This document shows positions 1 through 12,089 of a DNA stretch of 64,000 nt, one piece after another (the first letter of the stretch is position 1; each line of letters starts with the position of its first letter). This DNA comes from Ziziphus jujuba (Eukaryota; Streptophyta; Magnoliopsida; Rosales; Rhamnaceae): assembly GCF_031755915.1 (NCBI RefSeq), contig NC_083383.1:17721001-17785000 (forward strand), written 5' to 3'. The notes under the pieces were generated by a model, which was given only the letters and a program-made list of their open reading frames with translations, searched no databases and had not been told where the DNA came from. The position numbers and the translations under genes are program-made.

Positions 1-292
1 ATTTATTTTAATATTGGTTATTTAAGATAAAACCAATAAAACGAAGCGAAAACTCAGGTGCAAGAGCTGCGATTTAATTTAACAATTAATATTTTAAGCA
101 CCAAAATTTATAATCTTTCAGGACTAAAATTTTAATTTGCATAATAACTCTTTAAGAGTTAGGTGCCAACGAGAGCTGTGCGTAGTACGCACCTCCTTTT
201 CTGGTTGAGATTGAACTTGAAACCCACGCAATAAATAAAAAGGAAAAAAAAAGGAAAAGCACAAAAGAAATTCTGATTTTTTTATTGCTCAC
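1..292. other. AT-rich upstream region, no gene seen
   Basis: No convincing reading frame or repeat is visible. It precedes the telo-box and the first gene and probably contains part of that gene's promoter. Confidence 0.4.
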
Positions 293-301
293 AAACCCTA
301 A
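293..301 (+). promoter_or_regulatory. telo-box (AAACCCTAA)
   Basis: The motif AAACCCTAA lies about 125 bases before a likely 5'-UTR splice donor (AAG|GTTAGT at 425/426). Telo-boxes of this kind commonly sit near transcription starts of housekeeping plant genes. That places the transcription start of the Agenet-ENT gene around 300-350, which is inference. Confidence 0.45.
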
Positions 302-807
302 ACTTTGTTTTCTTCCTTAATTCACAGAACATAAGCTCTAAATCTTGTGGAGAAGCATAATCACAAAGAAATTGATAGAAAGCCCCTTCTTGTGGAGGTC
401 GAATTTCGCTCCCTTATTGAGGAAGGTTAGTCAATCTCTCCCCAATTTTGATGTCTAGGGTTTTCAAGTTCTCGCTCTGATCTACAATCTAATCGTTAAT
501 TTGCCTTTATTTCTATGCTAATTTGAAATACTTTTGATAATTGAACTTTTGGTCTACATTTTTGTGCTTTATGCCCTATTTTATTTGCTTCATAAGATGA
601 AGTTATGATTTTTAATTAAATATCTGGGTATCTTGTTTACCTGTTTATTTTACATTATTGAATTAACTAGATGGGTTTAGATTGAGACTTATTGTGCATA
701 AATTTCTTGGAGTTGGGGAGTGGATTGGGTTATTTTTGGTTCATCTGTATCAGTTTGTTATTGGGTTTTTGGTAAATTGTAAGCACATATATCATTGCCG
801 CAGACTA

Positions 808-907
808 TCATGTTTTGTGTTGTTTTGTTTTATTGATTGTTCTGCTGTGAAAAGAGATCATGTTTTGTGTTGTTTTGTTTTATTGATTGTTCTGCTGTGA
901 AAAGAGA
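808..907 (+). repeat. tandem duplication, 50 bp x 2, in 5'-UTR intron
   Basis: Two almost perfect 50 bp copies stand back to back (808-857 and 858-907), each containing tgttttgtgttgttttgttt. They lie inside the likely 5'-UTR intron 426-1030 (donor GTTAGT, acceptor TTATAG) of the Agenet-ENT gene. The near identity suggests a recent slippage or duplication event. Confidence 0.85.
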
Positions 908-1067
908 CTATCTTTGAGATCCAAAAATATTTATCTTTTTGTTTTAATTTGTTTTGCAATAAATTGTGTTATCTTTCTTATGCAATTTATTGTAGTTTGG
1001 TTCTGATTAAAACTTGTATGTTTGTTATAGGTTTTAGATACTGGGATCTTTTGAATATCTAGCGGCA

Positions 1068-2815
1068 ATGAGATTCAAGAAGGGGAGCAAGGTGGAGGTA
1101 CTATGCAAAAAGGAAGTACCACTAGGGGCATGGCGTTGTGCCGAGATTATCTCAGGTAATGGGCACTCTTATAGTGTCATGTATGATTGGTCTTCATCCA
1201 TGGAAAACGAGGTGTTTATGGACAGAGTCTTGAGGAAGGCTATTAGGCCTTGCCCTCCTCCCGCCAGAAGTGTGGAGAATTGGGCAGTTGGTGATGTTGT
1301 AGAGGTTCTTGATATTTGTTCATGGAAAATAGCCACAATTTTGAAGGTATTGGATGGGGCTCGTTGCTTGGTCAGGCTGCTTGGATCTTGTCTGGAGTTC
1401 ACTGTCCACCAATCTAAAATCAGGATTCGTCAAACTTGGAAAGATGACAGATGGATTGTATTTGAAAAGGTAAATATCCTGTGCCTTTCTTTCTTCCGAG
1501 TTGTTTTCTTTTTATGCTCAGCTTGATTATATTGAGAAGGATTGAAAGAATTTTGTTTCTGTTCATATATATATACACAGATTTGCTGTAGTGGGCACCT
1601 CACACGAGGCAACATGTTGTTGGACGTAGGCAACAAGCAATATGTTGCGCCTGCATTATGGTTATGATGGGGGACAGGCATCCATTTTAGCAAAATTTTG
1701 TGTATATATGTGTGTGTGTATATATATATATATATATAACAATATTGATTTGAGTTAGATCTTTTACACTAGATGGGTGTAATTGCAAACACCAGCTTGT
1801 GAACTTAACTTCATCATCTTAACAACAGTGTTTTAAAAGCAACTTGTTTTATTTATTTATGTATTATTATTATTTTTTTAATTGGCCCCCTGGAAATAAA
1901 AATAAAAGAAAAGAAAAGAAAACATGGCCTTTTGTTATTCGCATTCATTACTATTGATTATGCTCTTCCTGATATTTTTCTGGGCCTTTGCAGGGTTCTG
2001 GGAGTTCTGAAGTCATGAAATCCAACAACTTGGATAATTTGAATTGCTGTAAGGTTCGACAGGTTGATACAAGAATAAAGATACCGGCTTCAAATGATTG
2101 TTTAGCTCTTGAGGAGAACATTGGGTTCCAAGATTCTCATTTCATCTCATCGAGGTCGTTGAAGAGAGCATCTCCTTTTTGTTCTTCTTATATTGAAGCA
2201 TATCCTAGTAAACTCAGAGCAATTGAGAAACGAAGTGAGTGTCAACAAGTGCTTTCCAGGTCCCCATCTTCCTTGCTCAAAAAGGTAGATGCTGTTGCGT
2301 ACCCACGAGAAAATCTGGGTCAAAAAGACATGCATACTTCCTTTAGTAATGAAACAACTGGTTATTATGAAATGGAGGGGGGAAATTTAAACGGTGCCAT
2401 TTCATGTTTTCTTGAGAGAAGCTCAGAACCTAGTGATTGTGATAGCGATAGATGTTCTGTTGGTAGTTGTAGTGTCAATAGAAACAGTTTAAATAAGTTG
2501 TCAAGTAAGACTTTAGCAGGTCCTAGTCAAGATGCTAATACCGTTTGTAGTGATGCAGAATCTTTTAATGGCCATGCAGATGAAGAAGAAAAATTCCACC
2601 TTCCTCTAAAAGATGAGGAAGCAGCAAGTATTCATAGGTTAGAGTTGCATGCTTATCACAGCATTTTGGTGGCAATGTATGTTTCTGGGCCCTTAAGTTG
2701 GGAACAAGAAGCATTATTGACAAATCTCCGTATATCACTCCATATTTCTAATGATGAACATTTGATGGAACTAAGGAACTTAATATCTTCTGGAAAAAGC
2801 CTTTATCTTAGTTAG
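1068..2815 (+). CDS. Agenet (Tudor-like) and ENT domain protein
   Basis: Coding sequence is join(1068..1469, 1994..2815), 407 aa. The donor AAAAG|GTAAAT and acceptor TTTGCAG|GG keep the frame. Exon 1 encodes two Agenet/plant Tudor-like repeats: about residues 1-65 (FKKGSKVEVLCKKE, GAWRCAEI, YSVMYDW) and 70-128 (WAVGDVVEVLD, SWKIATILKVL). The middle is Ser/Asn-rich and low in complexity. Residues about 336-402 form an ENT domain (RLELHAYHSILVAMYVSGPL, LSWEQEALLTNLR). Agenet domains bind histone tails in known family members, and ENT is the EMSY N-terminal helical domain, so a nuclear chromatin-reader or adaptor role is likely. The order Agenet then ENT differs from EMSY-like proteins, where ENT comes first. 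The ATG at 1068 is the first after a likely 5'-UTR intron (426-1030) and begins the Agenet homology. No frame break is seen. Confidence 0.88.
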
Positions 2816-4834
2816 CTGACAACAAACAGGATATTCATTACTTGTCTTTAATGCCCTTCCTACGTTGTAAGAAGCAGAAAATTAATTTTTACAATTGTCC
2901 TTATCTGTTCAATCTGCATTGGTCTAAACAGGGAACAAATGTAACTTGGAAACCATGTATCAAACATCTTATAAAGAAATGGATATATCAGGTTCTTCAT
3001 GGTGCTGTTTACTCTTTTTCTGTATTTGCCCCCATTGTTCTGGTGGTTTATGGTATGTACCTATAGCATTCAAGATTTTAAATTTGTTATGTGCATTTCA
3101 GTCTTTAGTGTATAGTTGTCAAGCCAGATATAATTTTCAGTCAGTGGAACATGAACCCTGGCCGTTGAGATGTTATTTATTCTATATTAAATTTGGTTCC
3201 GTTTGACATCTCATCATGGTTATTGATCAATTTGTAATATAGTAGGAAGCTATTCTTATTCTTTTTCTTTTAGTAAACATGTCGTAGAACTTGATAGCTT
3301 GACTTCCTTATGATTTAACAGCTTAAGGATTCTGCTTCAAGTTGTTATTGATGAATCCCCTGCATTTTCAGGGCCAAAGTTGGAGGCTTGCTTGCCTAGC
3401 TTCCAAAGGTCATGAGATGATGCTGGGGTTTGCCATCTTGCACCTGGCACAAAGAATGGGATGTTATCTACATTCAATTTTCTACATATTTGGCAATTTA
3501 TAGCCAGCAAGTGGTATCAATATTTTCTGCTTTTGAATGATGCATTTCAATTTTGGTTTGGCTTGGAATTGACGATGCTTCTTGTGCCTAAAGTAACGTA
3601 AACTTTGAAAATGCTGCTAGGATAATCCTGACATGGAATGTCTTTTTGTCAAACTCAGAATTTAGATAATGCACATTGCCACATATCATGCTTAATGAGT
3701 ATGTTTTCTTTTTTACTTGTTATTTCTCCCAATGAATGTTTGACTAGTACCAAGGGAGATATATTTTTAAAGTGGCTTAATGTGTTATCACAAACTGCAC
3801 TTTTTCGTGTATCTATATCGAAGAACTGGGATATATTTTAATTGGCTTCTCCTACTGTAGTGCTATCCATTTTCACTATAGTTTTTAAAATTCCACATCC
3901 CAAATTGTGTTTGCTGTCTGACATTATTTATGTTAAGAATAGTATAATTATTTATTTTAAGAATTACTATTTTAAATTGCTGAAATTGTATAAATGTTGG
4001 TGATGGGATGATAGATTCTATTCAAGTGTTTTGTACCATAATTTTTTTGGTATGCATCAAATTGAAATAGTTGCCTTTTGAAATTGAGGAATCAAATATG
4101 TGGAAGGTTCAGGAGAAATAAAAGGGCACTTACATTTCTTCAGGAGGTAGTCCAAACAAGTTACTGGGACATTATCAAAAAATCTTTATCATCTATACAA
4201 AAATGTCTTGTGCAATGCATTTATTCATAACCTATGCGCAAAATGGGATGAAAGAAAATTTTTTGCATGGAAATATAGTCATGTGATTGTACAAATTTGA
4301 TAATTTATAAATGTAATTGTTAAATTTCACTTGCAGAAAAATGAAAATTTTATCTTCTTGTACAAGTCCTTAGAAGATCGTCGAACTTGAATAAAGGAAT
4401 TTGAGTTGTGGTATGGAATGCTTTTAATGAATGTTTAAGCTACAATTAAATGCAACAACAGACTTACGGAAAGAAGGATTTTGCAGACTATGTGCGGTTT
4501 TGTTTTTCCTAATGGCTTCATTTTCAAGAATCTGACTCGGATAAGAGCTTCAACTTACCAATGGTGAGTTATCTCTATGTGTATATATGAGCACACAATT
4601 TGTTGTTGTTGTTCCCCCTCTTCTCTTCTCTTCTCCTTTTATATCTATTTAATTTTGACAATTTTATGGTTTGCAAAATATGTTTGTTTGGATCTTTAGA
4701 TGATCTTGGAAACTTGCTACAAGAGATTACAGGCTTGGGATGTTAAATAACTTGGGAAATTTATATTTACTTTTTGCCTCTTTTCTAGACATGGGTATGG
4801 TTGGTCAGGTGTTTTAATTATTCTTTTCTCTTTT

Positions 4835-4865
<31 letters not shown>

Positions 4866-5880
4866 ATTAATGTATTAACTGTTTTGCGTGGAAATATGCT
4901 AATTGATGAGTTTGTGTTGGTTGATGTTATGACATGAATGCGTTTGGTCAGAAATAAGTATTCAGGTGATTGTCATTTCTTTCTGGCTTTGTTAGATTGC
5001 TGAATGGTAGGCCTAAAGAAGACAACTGAACTATCAAAATGGTGTGTAAGACTGTAATTGTCAAACTAAGTTAACTAATAGGACATAATTGTGTTTACTT
5101 TAACTCATCTGTTGGGAAAGATGAAGGTAAAAATCTCAGTTTTCTATTAACCTTTTGTCCCCATATTTTTTATTCATAAAAGAAGTCTGTGTACTTTAGA
5201 TTTCTAGTTTCTTTTTCATTCGAAGTAGAGATGGTAAAGAGAAATGTATTTTTAGAGCCATCTCATAATAAACTTGTTTCAAGAAGCATTTGCATATTAT
5301 TAGGGATATGGAAGACATTTTATTGTCTTCCTTTTGCAGCAGGAATCTTACTTCTTCAGTTGATGAAAGTCCATGTAGTTTATTTGTTTAACTCGTGGGA
5401 CCAAATGATGCTCTTATTCTGCTTCATCAAGTAAATGACAATTTGATCCTAGTTTTCAGAGAGATTGTTTTGTCATGGAGTTTATTTTCTAAAATTCCAC
5501 TTGGGTACTGCTTGTACAGCATTTGGAAACCTTGTGCAAATTTACAAAGGGAAAGATGCAGGAAGAAGCGTTTGTACCATTTGTGTTTGCAACCTACCCT
5601 TCTGCTAATTGTTGCTTGTGATACGGTCTCCAAGTGAGGATAAGCATGTCTTTAGACGTCTATTTGAACTTGGAATGAGGTTATTCTGTTTTAGAGAACT
5701 GTAATGGAGTATCAGGTGCAATTTTTGACTGTAAAGATATCCTTTCATTTGTTGTTCATTAAAAGTGCGTTTTGGCATTTCAATGGATGCCGAATGTATC
5801 AAATAATTGAATAAATTATTATATACAAAAAAGAAAATATTTCATCTAGGCTTCTAAGGTTTGCATTAATTTCAGTTTAG
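2816..5880. other. 3' flank of Agenet-ENT gene; no clear gene
   Basis: Only short reading frames without recognisable domains occur. A stretch at 3371-3485 is less AT-rich, follows an acceptor-like tttcag and could be a 3'-UTR exon of the upstream gene, but nothing proves it. A poly-T run lies near 4830-4863. No tRNA, rRNA or TE domain was recognised. Confidence 0.35.
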
Positions 5881-5909
5881 ACTTTTAGATTTTGAAAATT
5901 ACAGCTGAT

Positions 5910-6068
5910 ACTCTTGCAAAGGTGTAAATGAAATTGTTTTGAGGGCGTGCATGAAATAAAATGGGAAAAAAATAAAAACTATTGTTTCACTCTTGCAAAG
6001 GTGTAAATGAAATTGTTTTGAGGGTGTGAATGAAATAAAATGGGAAAAAAATAAAAACTGGTTGAAAC
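5910..6068. repeat. tandem duplication, 79 bp x 2
   Basis: Two copies, beginning with ctcttgcaaaggtgtaaatg at 5911 and 5990, differ at only a few positions (for example gggcgtgcatg versus gggtgtgaatg). Short reading frames here are artefacts of the repeat. The function is unknown. Confidence 0.85.
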
Positions 6069-6428
6069 ATAAAGGGAAATAAATGATATTTTTACAAATC
6101 AAATATTCAAATCAAATTTCGGAGAGGATAATAAATTAACCTTATAAAAAACCTACCATGGAACACCACACTCAATTATATTTTGTGTTTGAAAATTTTA
6201 TTTTATTTTTATTTCTTTATTTTTTTATTTTTTATTTTTTATTTTTTTAGGCATAATTATCTATTCGACTTCTCAGTTAAGGGAAACTTTTCAAGATCTA
6301 CAATTATAAGGGAAAATGTTCAAATATTCCATAGGTTTTATTGGAATTATTTGTATCTCATTTTGAAAGGAGTGCTTACGCCTTTATTATGGTTTTTTTT
6401 TTTTTTTTTAATAATTTTTTATTGTTGT

Positions 6429-7634
6429 TGCACCTTTACTATGATTAATAACTTTAACATGGGTCTAAAGTCATTATTTTGCCCATTTTTTAAATGAAAA
6501 TTTTCAGTTAAACCCTTAATTAAGCTTTCTTAAGTTACATGACTTGCCCCAAAATAATAATTGAAAAACATCAATTTTTGCTTCAAATTATTTGAGCATT
6601 AATATTATTTTCTTAAAATGTTAAAACAAATTAATTATTTTCTCATAAATGATAAACGAACTATAGTTTTTGAATAAGTTGTGAAATTTTAAAAACAAAA
6701 TAAATTGAAAACAAAATGACTTTGAATCCATAGGAATGTGATTATAATTATAAGAGATGCTGTATGCACAACTTTAATTTCAAACTAACATGGGAAAATA
6801 AAGTTTGATTTCAAATAACTTAATTAAAATGTGAACGAGTTTCTAAACTAAAAATTATCTCTAATGATTTTAGATCCGTCGGAATGTGATTACAATTATG
6901 TGAGATGTTGTTGGTAAAATTCTAATTTCAAACTAACATGGCAAAATAAAATTTGATTTCAAATAACAGCGTTAAAATGCATAGGAATTTCTAAACTGAA
7001 AATTACTTCTAATGATTTTGAATCCGTAGGAATGTGATTACGATCATAAGAGATGCTGCAGGCACAACTCTAATTTCAAACTACCATGGCAAATGATATT
7101 ATAATATCTTTGTTAAATATTACAATAAGGGTGTTTTAAACTAAAATTTAAGATTACACCTTTAATTTCTGAGTTCAATCACTTCGGTAAGATATCCCTT
7201 TCATTTGATTTAAAATACATTATAATTCTTAACCAAAATAAGAGAAATTCACAATTTCTAAAAATATAAAAATAGAATTTACAAATATACAAATACTTTT
7301 TCCATCATTTGTTTGAAGCAATCCAAACTAGTACAACTCAAGGGAAACGTTCTTAAAGAAAGAATGAGAAAGCTGATAGGGTATCCTAAGAAAAAGGCAA
7401 CGGATTGAAAAAGCAACCAATAAACACAATAATCTTAATAAAATTTATCACCGGATAAAGTTTTGGTCATGAAGAAAGATCAGGGAGCAATGCATTTCCA
7501 TTAAACCAAGTTGCATAACATAGAAAATTGGATCCAAACATATACCTATTACACAAACGAATAACCTATGCACTTAAATAACCAAATTTCATTCTAACAG
7601 TAAAGAAAAAAAGTAGGGCCCCATAGCAGCAGAA
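6429..7634 (-). repeat. extra copy of the Ran-A 3'-flanking region
   Basis: This segment is homologous, in the same orientation, to 11017-11985, which runs straight into the 3' end of Ran-A. Shared landmarks include tatgattaataactt, gtctaaagtcattattttgc, gaagcaatccaaactagtac, gatcagggagc and ataacctatgcacttaaata. The homology begins near 6429/11017 and stops at 7634, exactly where a hAT terminus begins. Part of it also matches 21120-21540 beside Ran-B. It is therefore a third copy of Ran 3'-flanking sequence, without Ran coding exons. Confidence 0.8.
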
Positions 7635-7715
7635 CAAGGCCGGCTGAAGGCATAGGCCGCTGAGGCATATGCCCAGGGCTCCTATTTTATTAGGGCCCCA
7701 AAAAGAAATATATTT

Positions 7716-7755
<40 letters not shown>

Positions 7756-10700
7756 TAAATAAAATATTATTAATAATTTATTTTGGAAATATAAAAAGTT
7801 GATTATTGTTAAGATTCTAAATTATCTTTAATTGATCATTTATTGCTATAATTATCTATAATTATCTTTATCTTTGGAAAAGAACACTAATAAAGTTTAA
7901 TTGAAATTTCTATTTCTATAATTAATTAGATTATAATGGTAAAAAAAAAAACAGAAAAACACATATTAAATACTCATTCTTGTTTATGCAGAGTTTATGC
8001 ATTTTTTTCTCTCTTGCTAACTTCCTTTATTCTCTTCTCATTCACTCATCTTTGTTTAATCTTTGATACTCAACATATATAATTGCAATTCTAATCCAGA
8101 AAGCCCCAAAATAAGAGGTAAGCTTGTTGGTTCTTATTTATTTTAATGAATTTACATTCATTCTCCTCATATATATATATATATATATATACGTATATTA
8201 TTTTATGTGAAATCATGATGCAATTATTTACTAATCATTCTTATTGTTCTTATATATATATATATATAGCTCACGGTTTTGTTCTGTATTTTATGTTTTT
8301 ATTTTTTTCTTTATATCTTTTATTCAACTAAATTGATTAAATGTTAATCCTTACATGATGTTTTTAATTTAGGCCAATGATTCTCCTAGATGCTCATTCT
8401 AATTAATTTAAATAAAAATTAATATTTGTTTGTTCTTTTATCATATTCATGCAGATAACAGTGTCAGACTTTAAAGTATCATCGAATTGAAAGTGCAAGG
8501 CATAAATCAGGTTTTATTGTTTCTTTAATTTTAATCATTTTAATTTTGATAAAATATTAGGGATCTACGTTTTCTATTATTTGAATATAAATATGTCTGC
8601 TAGAAAATATAAGTCTGGATATGCAAAACGTATGAAAAAAGAAAAACAGAAGAATTTATTCAATCTCAAAAAGGAGCACTTGATAGGTTTATTACTAATA
8701 CTAAAAATTAAAACTCAGAAGAACCAATTGAAAATTTAAATGAAAAAACAATTGAATTTTCACTAGAAGATGCTACTTTATTAGGACAAGAAATCTGTCA
8801 AGAACTTTCTAAGAAGCACAAATCTAACTCACCAAATACTAATATTAACGAAGAAAAAAATAATAATTTAGAAGAAGATGAATTAGTTGATCAAGAGGAT
8901 AAAAATTTTAATGATATTGATGAAATTATTGTTGAAAATATATATGATCCAGCACAATGGGAAAACATAAATACAAATTTAATAGATTTATGAGTTGAAG
9001 AAGGTCCAATTAGAGAAACCAATTTATGTTTTCCACATGACGTAAATTCTAGACAACTTTTCTACTATTCATTACATTCGAAAATTACTAAATGGAGAAA
9101 AACATGATAGGAGATGGTTGGAATATTCAAAAGAATTAGATAAAGTATTTTGTTTTTGTTGTAAATTATTTAGTCAAAAATCAACTACAATTCAATTAGC
9201 AAATGAAGGATGTCAAGATTGGAAAAATCTTAGTGCCAAGCTTAAAAGTCATGAAACAAGCGGTGAACATATTATAAATATGAATATTTGGTTTGATGTT
9301 GAAATGAGATTACTAAAAAATAAAACTATTGATCAAAATTTACAAGAAAAGATAGACAAGGAAAAAGAGCATTGGAGGAACATATTAGTAAGAATTATTA
9401 TTGTAGTTAAAAATCTTGCAAAAAATAATTTGGCATTTTGTGGCACAAATGAGAAGATTTATCATGATAGCAATGGAAATTTTTTAAGTTTAATTGAAAT
9501 GATTGCAGAATTTGATCCTATAATGTAAGAACACCTTAAACTTATTTAAAATGGTGAAATTCATAATCATTACCTTGGCCATAACATACAAAATGAGTTA
9601 ATAAATATGTTAGGATTAGAAATAAAAAGTATTATAATTAAAAAAATAAAAGAAGCAAAATACTTTTCAGTTATACTTTATTGTACCCCAGATATAAGTC
9701 ATCAAGAACAAATATCTTTCATATTAAGATGTGTAGATATTTCAACAAATCCAATCAAAATAGAAGAGTATTTTTTAGAATTTTTAAAAATGGTTGATAC
9801 ATCAAGGAAAAGTCTTTTTGATATGCTTACTAGTGTAATAAAAATTTTTGAACTAGATATAAATGATATAAGAGGACAAGGATATGATAATGGGTCTAAT
9901 ATGAAAGGTAAACAATAAGGCGTACAAAAAAGATTATTAGATATAAATTCTAGAGCTTTTTATAGCCTATGTGTTTGTCATAGTCTTAATTTAGTGCTTT
10001 GTGATATGGCTAACTCTTGTCCTAGTACTATAATGTTTTTTGGCGTGACACAACGTATATACTCATTATTTTCTTCTTCTACAAAAAGATGGAAAATTTT
10101 GCAAGACCATGTTTCTAATTTAACTCTTAAACCATTGTCACAAACACGTTGGAAAAGTCATCTTGAAAGTGTTAAAGAAATAAAGTATCAAGCTCCGCAA
10201 ATAAGAGATGCTTTATATCAACTAGCAGAAGCTAGTGATGATCTTAAAACAAAAAGTGAAGTAATTTCTTTAGCAACATATGAGATTGCAAATTTTGAAT
10301 TTTTATTAGGTATGATTATTTGGTATGATATATTGTTTGTGGTTAACACTGTTAGTAAATTTTTACAATATAAAGATATGAATATTGCCATTGCATTAGA
10401 TCAACTAAAAGGTCTTGCTTTATTTTTTAATGACTATAGAGAAAATGGGTTCACATCTACTATGATTTGTGCTAAAGAGACTGCCAATGAAATGAATGTA
10501 GAACAAAAATTTCGTGAAAAACATGTAATTAGAAGAAAGAAAGAATTTGATGAGAATGAAACTAATGAGGTAAGATTTTCACCTAAAGAATTTTTTAAAA
10601 TTAATTATTTTAACTATAGTTGATCATGCCCTTTCTTCACTTCAAATTAGGTTTGAACAGTTTAAGATATATGAAGATAATTTTGGTTTTTCGTATTATG

Positions 10701-11012
10701 TAGAAAAATTAAAATTGCTTGGTGATGATTTTCTAAAAAAAAAAATATTTGCATCTTTAAAATTTTTTAAAACATGATATGTTATCTGATATTGATGGTT
10801 TAGATTTATTTTCAAAACTAAAAGTTTTAAAAGAAATAATAAATCTTGAATTAAAAACAACACTTGAGATACTAAACTTTATAAAAAAAAAATTAAATTC
10901 TTTTCCCAATGCATGGATAGCTTATAGAATACTACTGACAATACCTATTAGTATAGCTTCAGCAGAAATTTTTTTTTCAAAATTAAAATTAATAAAATCT
11001 TATTATTTTGAG
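7635..11012 (+). mobile_element. truncated hAT transposon (ZMYM/TTF-type transposase group)
   Basis: The left end CAAGGCCGGCTGAAGGCATA at 7635 starts abruptly inside the duplicated Ran 3' flank and resembles the GC-rich ends of ZMYM-like hAT elements (CAGGGCCGGC type), followed by a further GC-rich stretch to about 7700. The interior carries a decayed transposase (8593-11010). The right end is missing: coding homology stops in the C-terminal dimerisation domain near 11010, where the second copy of the Ran flank starts. Because the right end is lost, no target duplication can be seen. AT microsatellites lie at 7716-7752 and 8170-8190. Confidence 0.75.
8593..11010 (+). pseudogene. hAT transposase pseudogene (TTF zinc finger, DUF4371, hATC)
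   Basis: Starting at ATG 8593 (MSARKYKSGY), fragments in several frames follow the order of ZMYM1-like hAT transposases: an N-terminal SQKGALDRF motif, the IYDPAQWENI region, a TTF-type zinc finger with FCFCCKLF (9118-9300), a DUF4371-like domain (9607-9918, GQGYDNGSNMKG), the CHSLNLVLCD and QTRWKSH motifs (about 9970-10160) and a partial C-terminal dimerisation region (10779-11005, SIASAEIFFSKLKLIKSY). At least six stops or frameshifts interrupt it, including stops near 8992 and 9916, so it is non-functional. Such transposases cut and paste hAT elements with 8 bp target duplications. The truncation at the C-terminus coincides with the element's missing right end. Confidence 0.8.
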
Positions 11013-11016
11013 TTTA

Positions 11017-12089
11017 CACATTTATTATGATTAATAACTTCAATATGGTCTAAAGTCATTATTTTGCCCATTTCTTAAATGAAAATTTTCACTTAAAATC
11101 CTAATTAAGTTTTCTTAAGTTACATGACTTTCCCCAAATTAATAATTGAAAGACATCAATTTTTGCTTCAAATTATTTAAGCATTAATATTGTTATCTTA
11201 AAATGTTAAAACAAGTTAATTATGTTCTCATAATGATAAATGAATAATGGGTTTTTGAATAAGTAGTGAAATTTAAAAAAAAAAACTAATTGAAAACAAA
11301 AATGGCAAAATAAAATTTGATTTCCAACAACGGCATTAAAATGCATAGGAGTTTCTAAACAAAAAATTATCTCTAATGATTTTGAATCCATACGACTGTG
11401 ATTACATTTATAAAAAATGATGCAGGCACAACTCTACTTTAAAAAACATGGCAAATAATATCATAATATCTTTGTTAAAAATTAGTATAAGGGTGTTTAA
11501 AACTAAAATCTAATGGTTCCAAGTAAGATAGCACCCTTAATTTCTAATTCAATCACTTTGGTGAGATACCATTTTCATTTAGTTTAGAATATATTATAAT
11601 CCCTAGCCAAAATAAGAGAAATTCATAATTTCTAAAAATATAAAAATAGAATTATGAATATACAAACACTCTTTCCATTATTTGTTTGAAGCAATCCAAA
11701 CTAGTACAACTCAAGGGAAACCGTTCTTAAAGAAAGAATGAGAAGGCTGGAAGGGTTTCTTAACCAAAAAAGACAATAATAATCTTAATAAAATTTATCA
11801 CCGCATACAGTTTCGGTCACGAAAAAAGATCAGGGAGCCATGCATTTCCATTATACCAAGTTGGATAACATAGAAAATGGGATCCAAGCATATACCTACT
11901 ACACAAATGAATAACCTATGCACTTAAATAACCAAATTTCATTCTAACAGTAGAGAAAAAAAGTAGAGCCCTATAACCGCAGAAAGTAGGTAGATAATCC
12001 TCTGTGACAATATTTCCAAATAACCAATAACACTGACACCAATCTATAAGAAAGAAAAACAAATTAAACATCTTGATGACAGACTCAGA
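11017..12089 (-). repeat. Ran-A 3'-UTR and 3' flank (duplicated sequence)
   Basis: This is the authentic 3' flank of Ran-A, continuous with its stop codon at 12090. It matches 6429-7634 over almost 1 kb and, more weakly, 21120-21708 beside Ran-B. At the position where the upstream copy is interrupted by the hAT end, this copy reads ataaccgcagaaagtaggta, close to ataaccaacgaactaggtag next to Ran-B. It is therefore the uninterrupted (empty-site) version. Confidence 0.75.

Noticed and set aside
2842..3206. Possible extra exon encoding KQGTNVTWKPCIKHLIKK
   Set aside because: It follows the stop of the Agenet-ENT gene, has no domain, and the ENT domain is complete without it.
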